From: Gyromitra esculenta
Taxonomy: Eukaryota; Ascomycota; Pezizomycetes; Pezizales; Discinaceae
DNA: 64,000 bases
Reading direction: 5' to 3'
Assembly: GCA_038503075.1 (NCBI GenBank)
Contig: JBCAML010000011.1
Location: 1,364,001-1,428,000 of the forward strand
The notes beneath the pieces are model-generated. The model was not told the origin of the DNA and did not search any database. It worked only from the letters and a program-made list of their open reading frames with translations. The translations under genes and the position numbers were made by a program. Positions 10,676-21,823 of the stretch are shown here, piece by piece (positions within the stretch are counted from its first letter, which is position 1; each line of letters begins with the position of its first letter).

Positions 10676-13541
10676 ATGCCTTATTCGGGGAGCACAATGA
10701 CGCCCCAATTTGAGCAGTTCAGAGAATATAGACTCACCACGACCAAGCTTTCCGAGCGTTACTGCGAACATGTTATCGCCTGCGAATCCGGGAAAAGGAC
10801 GGAAAGATGGATGAGAAGCGAATTCCTCGGGAAGGGGGCTTCGGGGAAGGTTTGGATGCAACAGGAGAGGGGAGGTGCGCTCAGGGCCGTGAAACAGATG
10901 GACAAATCCAAAACCAGAGACCCAATGACTAAAAGAGAACTATTGGCTTTATCAATTCTGAAATCGGTGAGTGGATATCTTAGCCTTTAAGCGGTGTGTC
11001 GTAGTGTTGACGGAGAAATAGCATCCCGATTACTTTGTGCAGTTTTTCGGATGGTTTGAGGATGATGAGCACATATATGTCGCTATGGAATTTGTGCCGC
11101 ATGGGAATCTTCATAGTCTCATTGCAAAGAACGCAATGGCCGAGTGCGATGTAAAGTCGATCGCTAGACAGCTACTCAACGGGTTAAAGATCATGCATGA
11201 AAAAAACATTTACCATCGTGACCTAAAACCGCAGGTTAGAATTCTTTTCCTGGCTGAAATCATCGCCAGCCAAGAGCGGAGACAAAAAGCTAAACATTAA
11301 CAAAGAATATCCTCGTGGCTTCACTGGCCCCCATCAAGGTTAAGATTTGCGACTTTGGCGTTTCTAAGCAAGTTCAGAGTCACACAATAACACGAACTAT
11401 GGTTGGGACATTGAACTACATGGCACCTGAAATCTGGGGCAATAATTCCTCTGAATCCTCGGTCTATGCTGGTGCTGCCGCCGATATCTGGTCGCTGGGA
11501 TGTGTGATATTCGCGATGTTGACAAAGAAATCACCATTCCAGAGTACAGAGGAGCTTGAGCGTTACGCTCAAGCTCGGCTTGCGTTTCCGAGAATGAAAC
11601 TTACGGGGAAAAGCGAGGGTGCGGTCAGGTTTATTGTTAGCCTAATGAAAGCACAGCCGGAGAGAAGACCAACGGCTGAACAGGCCCTCGGAGCTCCGTG
11701 GCTTAGCACCGAGAAGGAAGTAAGGGGAATAGATACCTGGGGAAATGTATGGGATGAGATGGCCAGCATAGACTCTGCTCTCAACGCCCCATGGCTTAAT
11801 ATCGAGGAACGGGAAGAAGCGAGGCTGTCGTACGAGATAATGAAAGCAGTGTCCATGTCAAAAAAATCATGGTTTAATAGAGAAAGGAAAAGAGAAGAGG
11901 CCGATACCTGGGTGGGAGTGTCCGATCAATCAACTACCATCGTCCCTACGCCCGGTGGCCCATGGCCTAGTCTCGAGGAAGAAGAAGATACATGGGCGAA
12001 GATGTCTAAGCTATCGTTGGTTAGTGGCAGAGAAAAGATGAAAGAGGAGGATGATACTTGGGCGAAGATGTCGAAATTATCGTTGCTTAGCAGTGAGGGA
12101 AAAATGGAAGAAGAGTATGATACTTGGGGGGCAGAGATGTCTAAATCATCGTTACCTAGCGTTAAAAGAAAAAAGAAAGAGGAGGATGATCTTTGGGCGG
12201 GGATGTCTGATTCAGTTACTGCAATGGGTTCCGATTTGGGAGACGGTAGTGCTATTTTATTACCTCGTAAGTGTTATCATAATAACCCAACTACCACCCT
12301 AGCACCAAAACTAATATATTGATCCAGCACAGCACAGTTGTATAACTTTATACTGTGCAATTAAACACAAAAACTTGAACGCCGCCCGACGGTTATGCGC
12401 AAGGCCGGTGAGAATTAATGCGAAGCAGCGTGGCAACACGACTCTACTACATATGTGCGTCACTGCTGGTATTGTAGAGATCATGAAACTGCTTCTAGAT
12501 AAAGGTGCAGATACTACGGCCAAGAATGCGGATGGAAAAACACCATTCGACCTAGTGGTTGAGGATGGTCACACAGAGATGCTGAAATTATTGCTAGAGA
12601 ACGGAGCAGACATCGAAGCCAAGAACAATGCCGGAGACACAGCACTTTTCGTTGCAGTGAAGAAGGGACACGAGGGCGTGGTAGTGTTACTTTTAGAGAA
12701 TGGAGTGGATAAAGAAGCGAAGAACAAGGCTGGAGACACGATACTTTTTGTAGCGGTCGAGGAAGGGCGTGAGAGGATGGTGGAGCTATTGCTGGATAAT
12801 GGAGTAGGCGTGGAAACAAAGAATAGCACTGGAGACACAGCACTTTTCATGGCAGCTAGGAACGGGTACGAAGGGGTAGTGGGATTACTTTTGGAATACG
12901 GGGCGGACATCGAAGAAGAAGAGGTTCACCATGGATGGACAGCACTTCATATAGCGGCTTATGAGAGCCATGAAGGCGTGGTGAGGTTATTACTGGAGAA
13001 CGGTGCGGATCCCGAAAAGGAGGCTCGCGACAGGGAAACAGAGGGCAGCGGATACACAGCACTTCACGAGGCGGCCTACCGAGGGTGCGAGGGAGTGGTT
13101 ATGCTACTACTAGAAAACGGAGCGGATATAAATAAGAGGACCAGCGATGGACAGACAGTACTTCATTATGCGGCTTCGGGGGGACGGGCGAGTATAACGA
13201 GGCTGTTACTAGAAAATGGAGTTGATGCAGAAGCGGAGGACAATGAAGGGGCGACAGCGCTTCACGAGGCGGCGCGTGGTGGAGATGAAAGTGTGGTTTC
13301 ATTACTATTGGAGCATGGAGCAGATATAAAAAAGACGACGAAAAGCGGATGGACGGTACTTCACTATGCGGCCTCGCGGGGGCAGGTGAGCGTGGCAAGA
13401 TTACTGCTTGTTCAGGGGGTAAATGTAGAAGTTAAGGACGAGATGGGATTGGAAGCATTTCATTTAGCGTCCGTAGAGGGGTACGAGGATGTGGCGAAGC
13501 TACTTTCGAAGGGTGAACATGAAATGGGAGAATCATATTGA
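10676..13541 (+). CDS. Protein kinase fused to ankyrin repeats through a DTW-repeat linker
   Basis: Predicted cytosolic Ser/Thr kinase with an ankyrin-repeat tail; substrate unknown. Exons are 10676-10966, 11022-11234, 11306-12266 and 12328-13541, giving 892 aa. The kinase domain (about 45-305) is complete on paper: glycine loop GKGASGKV 52-59, ATP-binding Lys73, HRD 162-164 followed by LKPQN, DFG 184-186, APE 208-210. The loop TMVGTLNYMAPE is of the Ste11/CAMK kind. A linker (about 306-485) repeats a unit built on DTWAKMSKLSL, interleaved with PWL/PWP. Exon 4 adds about 11 ankyrin repeats (about 495-885). The kinase frame closes at 12322 if the last intron is not spliced. The splice GTAAGT at 12267 to CAG at 12325-12327 is the only nearby in-frame join I found, and the ankyrin frame stays open right to that acceptor. 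Two adjacent genes remain possible. No orthologue name is known to me. Confidence 0.78.
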
Positions 13542-14331
13542 GAAAAAATGTTTTGGATAGCTTTCGCCCTCTGTAACAAAAAAGCTGAATATTCTCGTCT
13601 CTTCATATCACTTTAATAAATCTGAGATCAGGGTGCAGTCAAAATACTCGTATTTGATATTGGATCGAAGCGACGTATTAGATAATAATATATAGTAACT
13701 TCTATGTACGAGGCTAGAGTGTATAGGTACTATTGGAAAAGCTCGGGGCTGGACTTCGGTGAGAGACGCGGGCCCAAGAACTACGATATAGGGGAAAGTG
13801 ACGAGAATCTAATTAGATAATCTTGCTGTAGGTGCTTTGCATTTATCTAATCAAATTCTCGTCACTTTCTCCTACACCCGTAGTACATGGGCGCTCGGGG
13901 GTTCCAGAAGGGTATTGTCGAGTATGGACGGGGGCGTACAGCTAGCCTGTAGAAAAGTAAGCAATACAAACAATCGGTCTCGTTCATACCTAATATTCCA
14001 ACAGGTACAGACACGGTAAATTTTCAGTAGATTTTTGAGCAATTATGTTTTCCCGCGCCTACTACAGCATCGAGTGACAATCTATGAACATTACCAAATC
14101 CAAGAACTAATTCCATAACCATCCTAAACTTCCCCTAAAACTCCTCTTCCCGATAAGTATGCAAATAGGAATAGAGACATAAAGAAATGAAGTAATAGTA
14201 TACAAAGAAAATAAAGAAAATGCGCAAAAAGGACCTATTAAATTATAAACCGAATATTTAGGCACGAAGCATAAAACAATAAACTCCATTACACCGCCCC
14301 CTCCCCTACAAACGTTCTCGAACACAAAAAT
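13542..14331. other. Intergenic region with inverted repeat, kinase-ankyrin / CDC7 3' ends
   Basis: Convergent 3' region. It holds a long imperfect hairpin (13768-13894, separate entry) followed by AT-rich sequence that probably carries the CDC7 3' end. No gene is supported. Confidence 0.6.
13768..13894. repeat. Long imperfect inverted repeat (foldback)
   Basis: The arms 13768-13820 and 13843-13894 pair around a 22-nt loop. The innermost 30 bases, GGGGAAAGTGACGAGAATCT and onward, differ from the partner arm at only about four sites, all of them transitions. The outer part pairs less well. It could be a foldback MITE or a transcribed hairpin. Confidence 0.7.
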
Positions 14332-16439
14332 CTAACCTTCCCTTTCGTCCTCATCGTCCTCGTCTTCTTTCGTCAAAAATTCATGTTCCAGGGCCTCCTC
14401 CGCAGATATCCTCTTTGCTGGGTCGAGCTCAAAACACCGTTGCATAAACCTTATAGCCAATGCCTCATCTGGAGGTAGTTGCTGGTCGTCTTTGGAATCT
14501 CTACTGGAACCAGTGGCGGTGCGGTTAGTTGCCCAGAGGACGATCTTTTCGAGCGTGAAGCCACGCTCACCGATTGTGGTTATGGTGGTTTCAAAGACAC
14601 AGCCTAGGGTAAATATTAGTATTTTAGTTCCAGTAGTACATTTAAGGCGGCAACCTGGGAGGGTTTGTGGTTTGATAACGCACCGTGTAGAGCCGCGCAT
14701 TGCTTCATCTTCTGCTTCCCGAAAATAGTTGCAATCTCAATCATTGCATCAACATCATCGCTCGAATTAAAAAACGGGAACCGCCGAGATAGGATAGTCA
14801 ACAGAATCACTCCGGCAGACCATATATCGATTTCTGCACACTCAAATCAGCACAAACTCATAAGAAAAACCTCAAGATAGGAATTCTCACTGGTAGTTTG
14901 ATTAGTACACTTAAACAGCACCTCCGGTGCTCTAAACCCTCTCGTCCCCGCACGATTCGCCCTCCTACTTGGGCGACTATCATGTTTCGGATAGCCCACA
15001 CTCCCACCACCGGCCACTACCGTAGGCGGCCTCAGTTCCCTCCGATCCGTCCCATGTTGACACATACAAAACTGACTATCCGTGCCTTCTCTCTCGGCAA
15101 GTCCAAAATCCACCAATACGCCTCTACCATAGCGGTAATCATATAGAAAATTGGTCGGCTTGATATCACGATGAATGATTCCATGCTCATGCACGTGTGC
15201 TAACGCCCGGAACAAGCTACGGAAGTACAATCGGGTATCTGTGATAGTGAGGGCCCGGAAGTATTCGCGGAAATCGACGTGTTTGAAGTATGGGAGGACA
15301 GCAACGACTTGATCTTGATGCCGGAAGGCTGTGATGAGGGGGACAACTGCATCACAGCCGGATAGGTCATGAAGGAGTTCGAGTTCATTTTGAATCCGTG
15401 TGGGGGAGGAAGTGACGTAGATTTTCTTAACAGCTACATATTTAGGCTTGCGGACAGGAGGAGGAGAGTGCGTGCGTCGTTTTTTGGAGACGGGAGAAGA
15501 AGGGCGTTTGTAGTCGATGTCCCAAGAGTTATCATAGTGGTCGTAAAGGAGATCTTCAGCCTTATAGACAGAGGAGAAAGTGCCTAGTAGGACGTATTAG
15601 TACGATATGATATGTAGCGTATAGTTAAGGCGCCGAACGAATGAATATATAGTAATGTAAAATTAAAATTAAAATTGGGGTTTAAAATTTAGAGCATGAA
15701 CAAAATTATACATCAATGCAAGAGGGAGAGATAACTAACCTTCGCCAATCTTATTAATAAGGCGAAATCGTTTAGAAAAACCTCTGAAAGTAGCTTCAAA
15801 CTTCTCCATTTCCTCAGCAACATTAGGATCAACCTTCTCAGGGTCATCTGAGTCCTCAGAAGATGCCGAGCTACTAGAGTAAGTAGATTGAGCATCTTCC
15901 TCATCCATACCCTCGTCCCCATTTATAGTGCCCTCATCGTCACCGTCTTGGGTACCATCAAACTCCCCGTTCCCACCACCTCTAATAGCTATGGTAGCAG
16001 GTCTCCGCCCAGCCTGAAACCGTCGATGCCTCTGTCCAACGGTTTCATAATCTTCTACGTCGGAGTCTGAGATCTCGCCATCTCCCTCAATGTCTGCTTC
16101 TTCGGCGGATAGGTCTTCATATTCACCCTCTTTATGCCAAGTGGTGTTGTTGTCCTCGTCGTCTCGCAGCTCGACGGTTTCATTCTCATCACCATCACTG
16201 CCGACTGTGTCTGTGGGGGAAGTAGTCTCGGTGGCAATGGGCTTGGAGATGCTGGCCATGGAATTGCTATTAAAAGGGTGTGAGGCATGCATGGATTGGA
16301 AGTCGAGGTAGCGGGCCGTGGGATTGTGGGTGTGGGTGTGGGTGTGGGTGTGGGTGTGAGTGTGAGTGTGAGTGTGAGCGTGAGCACAAGTATGGGAGTG
16401 GGCGTGGGCGTGGGCGTGGGCGTCGTGGGAGGGAGACAT
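14332..16439 (-). CDS. CDC7: Cell division cycle kinase Cdc7 (DDK catalytic subunit)
   Basis: Catalytic subunit of Dbf4-dependent kinase, which phosphorylates the MCM helicase to fire replication origins. Exons, in transcription order, are 16439-15740, 15583-14891, 14833-14684 and 14603-14332, giving 604 aa. The N-terminal 225 residues are acidic and low-complexity, starting with a His-rich run (HAHAHAH, then repeated TH) encoded by a GT-rich microsatellite. The kinase begins at INKIGEGTFSSVYKAEDL, across intron 1. Next come VAVKKIYVTSSPTRIQNELELL, PYFKHVDFREY (Cdc7-type) and HRDIKPTNFLYD. Then come DFGLAERE, a long Arg-rich insert, and GTRGFRAPEVLFK, with KIDIWSAGVILL after intron 2. The open frame extends to 16583 without an ATG, so the ATG at 16439 was chosen; an upstream exon cannot be excluded. 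It is divergent from YCS4. Confidence 0.92.
16325..16436. repeat. GT-rich microsatellite encoding His repeats in CDC7
   Basis: On the + strand this is GTGGGT, then GTGAGT, then GGCGTG repeats. On the - strand it encodes alternating Thr-His and Ala-His at the very N-terminus of the Cdc7 protein. Length is likely to vary among strains, as for other simple repeats. Confidence 0.85.
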
Positions 16440-17017
16440 AGTGGAGGAAGACGGCGTGGGGGTTAATATAGGGGGGACCGAGGAGGGGGAGGCGCTCGTG
16501 ACGCGATAGAATTTGCGAGGCGAGGGAGCAGGAATCCGTCCGTGGGTGGTATATTGTGTGTTTGCAGCCTCACAGACTCTCACTCAACTCCGTTTGAGAA
16601 TCTTGATGTCTGCCCCTTCTCCCTCTCTGCAGTTCGCAATTGGACACCAGAGATAATCGTTCAAAATAGGCTCCAGCGAAGAAGAACCCCGGATTCCAGG
16701 AGTAGACTCAGAGTATCAATTCGGCGGCAGTTCAAAACCCCTGTTATTCTCCAAGAGACGTGTTTGCTAATTCTCGCAGTCTCTCTTGCTAGCCATCAGG
16801 AAGTCGCGTCGTTTTGTGGAAAACAACTTTCGCGCACAGACCTCCAAGACCCCACCACGCTAGTGAATCAACAAACAACAACGTAGCTTTCCATCAACAG
16901 AAACATCAACATCATCACAAGTGTCTATCCAACGATTCACCCCATCACGAACGCCGCAATTCCGCACCTAGAACCCCTAACCACTATAGGGATTACTTAA
17001 ACACAAAGGTGCCCGCC
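16440..17017. promoter_or_regulatory. Divergent promoter of CDC7 and YCS4 with two ACGCG-core sites
   Basis: 578 bases separate the start codons of two divergently transcribed cell-cycle genes. GACGCGA occurs at 16500-16506 and its reverse complement TCGCGTC at 16804-16810. The core resembles the MluI cell-cycle box (ACGCGT) bound by fungal MBF, though neither copy is the exact ACGCGT. The base composition towards YCS4 is A/C-rich like a fungal 5' leader. Function is inferred from context only. Confidence 0.4.
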
Positions 17018-20000
17018 ATGGCCGACGACCGCGTCGAGTTCGACCTCAGACAGTCGCTGAAATACTACCTCAACAACCCCGCCACCGTACCTTGCTCAGA
17101 CGCAGACCAGGAGCTCCTTGATGCAGAGGGCGAGCCGGAGTCGCTGTCAAATGCGCAGATCAATCGGGTACTGGAAGGTATAATCGATAGCGTGGCTGCA
17201 GATCCGGGCGCAATCGCAAAATCTGGAAATTTAGATTCGCTACAATGTTTACTCAAGTAGGTATTTCATAATTATTAACGTTACATTCACGCCACTTCTC
17301 AGTCCCTCGCCGGCATTATTTGCACCATAAGGACTCTCATACTCTCGCAAAATTTCCCTGCCATTATGCCACACAAAAAAACTATGCTCACAGTACCCCC
17401 ACTAGATACTTCCCCACCCTCCCCACACCCGCAATCGGCAAACTAATTGACCTAATCGCCTCCGGCCTCTCCTCCGAAGCCGACCTAATAAACTCCGACA
17501 TCGAGTCCTCGGAATCAGATTCACTCCAAGACCACCGCTCCCTTCTCGAGATTTACGGTTTCCTAACCCAATGGGCCGTCACCGCCCTCGAATCCCGCGC
17601 CGCCGAAAAGCCTACCTCCACGATCACCGCCGCGCCTGCGCGCGGAAAGGGTAGCAAGAGTAAAAGCAAATCGGCAGCGAACAAAACATGGGACTCGACA
17701 ACACACCTCCTGGCGGCGCTGGAGACAATGTGTAAAGTGCTAAGACTGAAGCTGCTGCGTGTATTCGTGACTACGAGCGAGAGGGACACGTTCGTAAGCT
17801 TGTTCACCAGGCCCGTATATGTAGTTCTCGAGAGCGAAGCGCGGGTCAAAAATACAGCTGTGCGCATGCATCTATTCAAGGTGCTATGTATTGCTGTTAA
17901 ACATCACGGCCATGCATTCGGTGCTCAGACCAGCATTGTGCAAAATCTGACGTACTTCGAGCATCTAAGTGAGCCCATGGCAGAGTTTCTACAGATCCTG
18001 AGCGAGCAGTATGACTACCCTCAACTTGTAGACGAGATTCTACGGGAGCTATCAGCGAAGGAGTTTAATAGTAATGATACGAGAGGACCAAAGAGCGTAT
18101 CCGGTTTTATCGTCAAGCTGAGCGAGCTGGCTCCAAGGCTGGTGATAAAGCAAATGACGCTCCTCATCAAGTTACTAGACAGCGAGGTACCCCTTATCCT
18201 CATCCCATAATCACTGCTTTTCACAACCATTAACATTACCCACCAGTCCTACAACCTCCGCTGCGCCGTCATCGAGGTTTGTGGGAACCTCATAATCGAC
18301 TTAACAAAAGAAGACGAACGTGGTGAATCCCACAAAGCACAAATGAATGCCTTCTTCGACGTCCTGCAAGAACGTTTCCTCGATATCAACCCCTACTGCC
18401 GCTCCAAGACTATCCAAGTATACTACAACAAGCTCCTAGACCTTGAAAATAAGTTCCCGAAGCGCCGCCAACGCGTCGCGGACCTGGCCCTTCGCAGCCT
18501 GGAGGATAAGAGCAGTAATGTTCGCAGAAATGCTATTAAGTTGCTAACAAAGCTGATTACTAGTCACCCGTACGCAGCGCTGCATGGGGGTACGCTGCAG
18601 CTGAAGGATTGGAGTATGAGGTTTGAGGTTGTGGACAAAGAGCTTAATGCGTTGCAACCGCCACCGGGGAGTCTGGAGAGTGGGGCGGAGCCGGCGGTGG
18701 GGAATGAGAGTGTTGATCCAGCATTGCTTGATGATGCTACAATGGTACAGGATGAGGGTGAGGAGGACGAGGAGGACGAGGAGGAAGAAGAAGGCGAAGA
18801 CAATGAATCCCGTCCACCAAAGACTCCCAAAGCAAAAAAATCAAAGACGCCACAATTACCACAGCCTACATCCCAAGTACAGGCGATGGAGAACAGCGAG
18901 GAGATTCAGAGATTACAATTGACGAGACGGTATTATGGGGAAGCGATTCGGTTCATTGAGACGATTCACGATGCGAGTACATTGGTATGTCAGTTGCTAG
19001 GTAGCAAGAATAAGAGTGAGATTATTGAGGCTATGGATTTTTTCAAAATCTTAGATATTCATAAGGTTGAAACAGCTAAGGTACCCGTCTATACCTTCTA
19101 TCCCTCCTAAAACCTTAACTGACCCAACAACCCCAGGACGGAATCCGTCGCATGCTCCGTTTAATTTGGACCAAAGGCAACTCCGACGAAGGAAAAGGAA
19201 TTCAATCACACCTTCTCGAAGTCTACAAGGACCTCTTTTTTGACGCCCCCTCCACCTTTTCCGAGAACGAGACCGCAAACTACATAGCTCGCAACATGAT
19301 CTCACTCACCTTCGATACCACAGCTGCAGAGTTGACATGTCTCGAGCAGCTGCTGAGCAAAATGATGAAGGAGGGCCATGTGAACGATTTGGTCATCCAT
19401 AAGTTGTGGCAGATCTATGGTGTGCAGAAACGAGAAATCAGTAAGAGCCAACGGAGAGGGGCGATCATCGTTATTGGCATGTTAGCTGTGGCGGAGCCAG
19501 AGATTGTCGTAAGAGAGTTGGAAACAGTGTTGAAGATCGGGTTAGGGAAGTACGGTAGAGCGGACTTGGGACTGGCAAGGTATACATGCGCTGCATTACG
19601 CCACATCTCGCCGAGTGGGCGACAGGCGAAGGACGCGACAACAACGATGACGAAGCTACCCAACGACCATGCGATCCTCGTACGTCTCGCTGCACTAGTA
19701 GAGCTCACATCAGATTCAAAAGAATGGTTCGGCGTCGCGGAACAGGCTATTTCTGCTATCTATGCGCTGTCCAAACATCCTGATGTGCTCTGCACGGAAG
19801 CGATCCGGCGGAAAACGAAAGCTGTGTTCACGGAACATCAGCAGCAACGAGAGACTAGTGTGGCGCCTTCTGAGGTGGAGAAGCACGAAGATGATATGGA
19901 TGTGGATATGATGGATGTGGATATGGATGCGCCGAGCCCTATGCCGCCAACACAAGCGCCGCAGCAGGAAGAAGCGGAGGAGGAGAAGAAGGGCGGCGCG

Positions 20001-21111
20001 TTTGCGTTGAGTCAATTACTATTTATTGTTGGACATGTGGCGGTGAAGCAGATTGTGCATTTAGAGATTGTAGAGATGGATTTTAAGAGGCGGAAGGGGG
20101 AGGCGGAGAAAAGTTAGTTTTTTATACCCCCCATCGTGATGAGTGAGAGTTGGTGAACTGATTATGGCATTGTAGGCAAAGATGCAAACCCAAGTCCGGT
20201 GAAAAAGAAGGAAGAAGAGCAGGATGAGTTGGATTTGATTGGTGGGACAACGGAGGATGATTTTACAGAGGCTATGACGATCATCCGAGAACGGGAGCTG
20301 CTCTATGGGTCAAACTCACTACTGGCACTATTCGGTCCGATGGTGGCGGAGATTTGTGCCAATAATATTTCTTATAAGGTATGAGTATTTCTATTTATGA
20401 GGTGGGGTATGAAGCTAATAATCGAAATAGGATCGGAATCTCCAAGCACAGAGTACGCTCTGTATGGCAAAGCTCATGTGTGTTTCTTCCGAATACTGCG
20501 AAACTCACCTCCCCCTCTTAATCACCATCATGGAGCGTTCTTCCGACCCCATAACACGCAGCAATGCCGTCATTGCTCTCGGTGACATGGCCGTTTGCTT
20601 CAACCACCTCATTGATGAAAATACAGACTTCCTTTACCGAAGGCTGAACGATCCTGACGCTTCAGTCAAGCGAACATGTCTCATGACACTAACCTTCTTG
20701 ATTCTCGCCGGTCAAGTCAAGGTTAAAGGACAGCTAGGGGAGATGGCGAAATGTCTTGAGGACTCTGATAAGCGGATAGCTGATCTATCACGAATGTTCT
20801 TTACGGAGCTGGCAACGAAGGATAACGCTGTTTACAACCATTTCGTAGATATGTTTTCATTGCTATCAGCAGAGAGAGATCTTGAGGAGGATGCGTTAAG
20901 GAGGATTGTGAAATTCCTAGCGAGCTTCATCGAAAAGGATAAGCATGCGAGGCAGCTGGCCGAGAAGTTGGCGGCGAGGCTTGGGAGGTGTGAGACGGAG
21001 AGACAGTGGAATGATGTTGCTTATGCGCTATCTTTGCTACCACATAAGAACGAGGAGATCCAGAAGACGCTTAGTGCTGGGTTTAGAGTGGTGCAAGCAA
21101 ATGCTGCTTAG
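17018..21111 (+). CDS. YCS4: Condensin complex subunit 1 (CAP-D2 / Ycs4)
   Basis: HEAT-repeat subunit of condensin, which compacts chromosomes in mitosis together with Smc2/Smc4, Brn1 and Ycg1. Exons are 17018-17256, 17394-18186, 18247-19080, 19137-20112, 20176-20378 and 20431-21111, giving 1241 aa, in line with fungal Cnd1/Ycs4. Family marks are FDLRQSLKYYLNNP near the start, SLLEIYGFLTQWAVTALE, SYNLRCAVIEVCGNLI directly after intron 2, and NPYCRSKTIQVYYNKLLDL. The Cnd1 domain DRNLQAQSTLCMAKLMCVSSEYCE starts at the last intron. An acidic stretch (DEGEEDEEDEEEEE) and a Lys-rich patch interrupt the middle. Intron 1 is long (137 nt), and its acceptor could lie a little upstream because that frame is open. 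CDC7 is its divergent neighbour. Confidence 0.92.
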
Positions 21112-21823
21112 GGATATTAAGTTAGTTTGGGAGGGAATGGATTTTTGTATTGTTGGTACCGCTGATAGTAGGGAGTATTAATACCTAGGGCATTTCGTTT
21201 CATTCGTAAAAAGGGATATCAAAAGGATTGTTTAAGGGACTATTATTGATTATGAGCTTTTGGCAAAATTAGTACTATCTTTCTCAAGAGCAAAAAGTTC
21301 CTGCGCATATCCATACAGTGCTTGTTAACTTCTTAGTAGTTAGGATGATATATTCTCATGCAGTGACGAGCTTTTCGTCAGTTCCCAACTTATGGCCAAG
21401 GTACCTTATTGACAACGGGGGCTCGAGAGCATGAGGGCTTGTACAGTTGCATCCAACAAGTCCCTGCGGTTTTTGAAGTAACACAACACAGCAAACGATA
21501 TCAGACCACTGCCTCTAAAAAAGTGGAGAAATACACCTTGCTTTAGAAACACAATAGAGAAGATAACCCCATCATGCTATTGAGTTTTTATTGCTGCACA
21601 AGAAAAGGAGGTTGTAATAGCTTGTTTTTTTAGTTGAATTCCATGTTGTTTCATCGCGCTGTAGTACCCCAAAAACCGCAGGGTCTTGTTGGACGCAACT
21701 GTAGAAGTTATAGCAGCACTACTCCAATTACAACAGGGTAATAAACTACGCTGGCACATATTCTCGCCCCCAGGGGATTAGCCACGCTCTACTAACACGC
21801 TCAAGCTCCACATTTGCAACCTC
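21112..21823. other. Convergent intergenic region with inverted repeat
   Basis: 3' region shared by YCS4 and the F-box gene. Arms at 21442-21480 and 21665-21703 are inverted copies (listed separately). No gene is supported. Confidence 0.55.
21442..21703. repeat. Inverted repeat with 39-bp arms
   Basis: The left arm 21442-21480 and the right arm 21665-21703 are inverted copies differing at about five of 39 positions. They share TACAGTTGC and CCTGCGGTTTTTG. They are separated by 184 bases that show weaker inverted similarity. It may be a decayed MITE or foldback element. I saw no target-site duplication. Confidence 0.6.

Noticed and set aside
12375..13541. Independent ankyrin gene starting near 12375
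   Set aside because: The codon at 12375 is TTG and the frame continues upstream without an ATG to the splice acceptor, so fusion with the kinase exon is the simpler reading, though not proven.
15735..16583. Longer CDC7 first exon starting at 16583
   Set aside because: The codon at 16583 is GTG, not ATG; the first ATG in the frame is at 16439.
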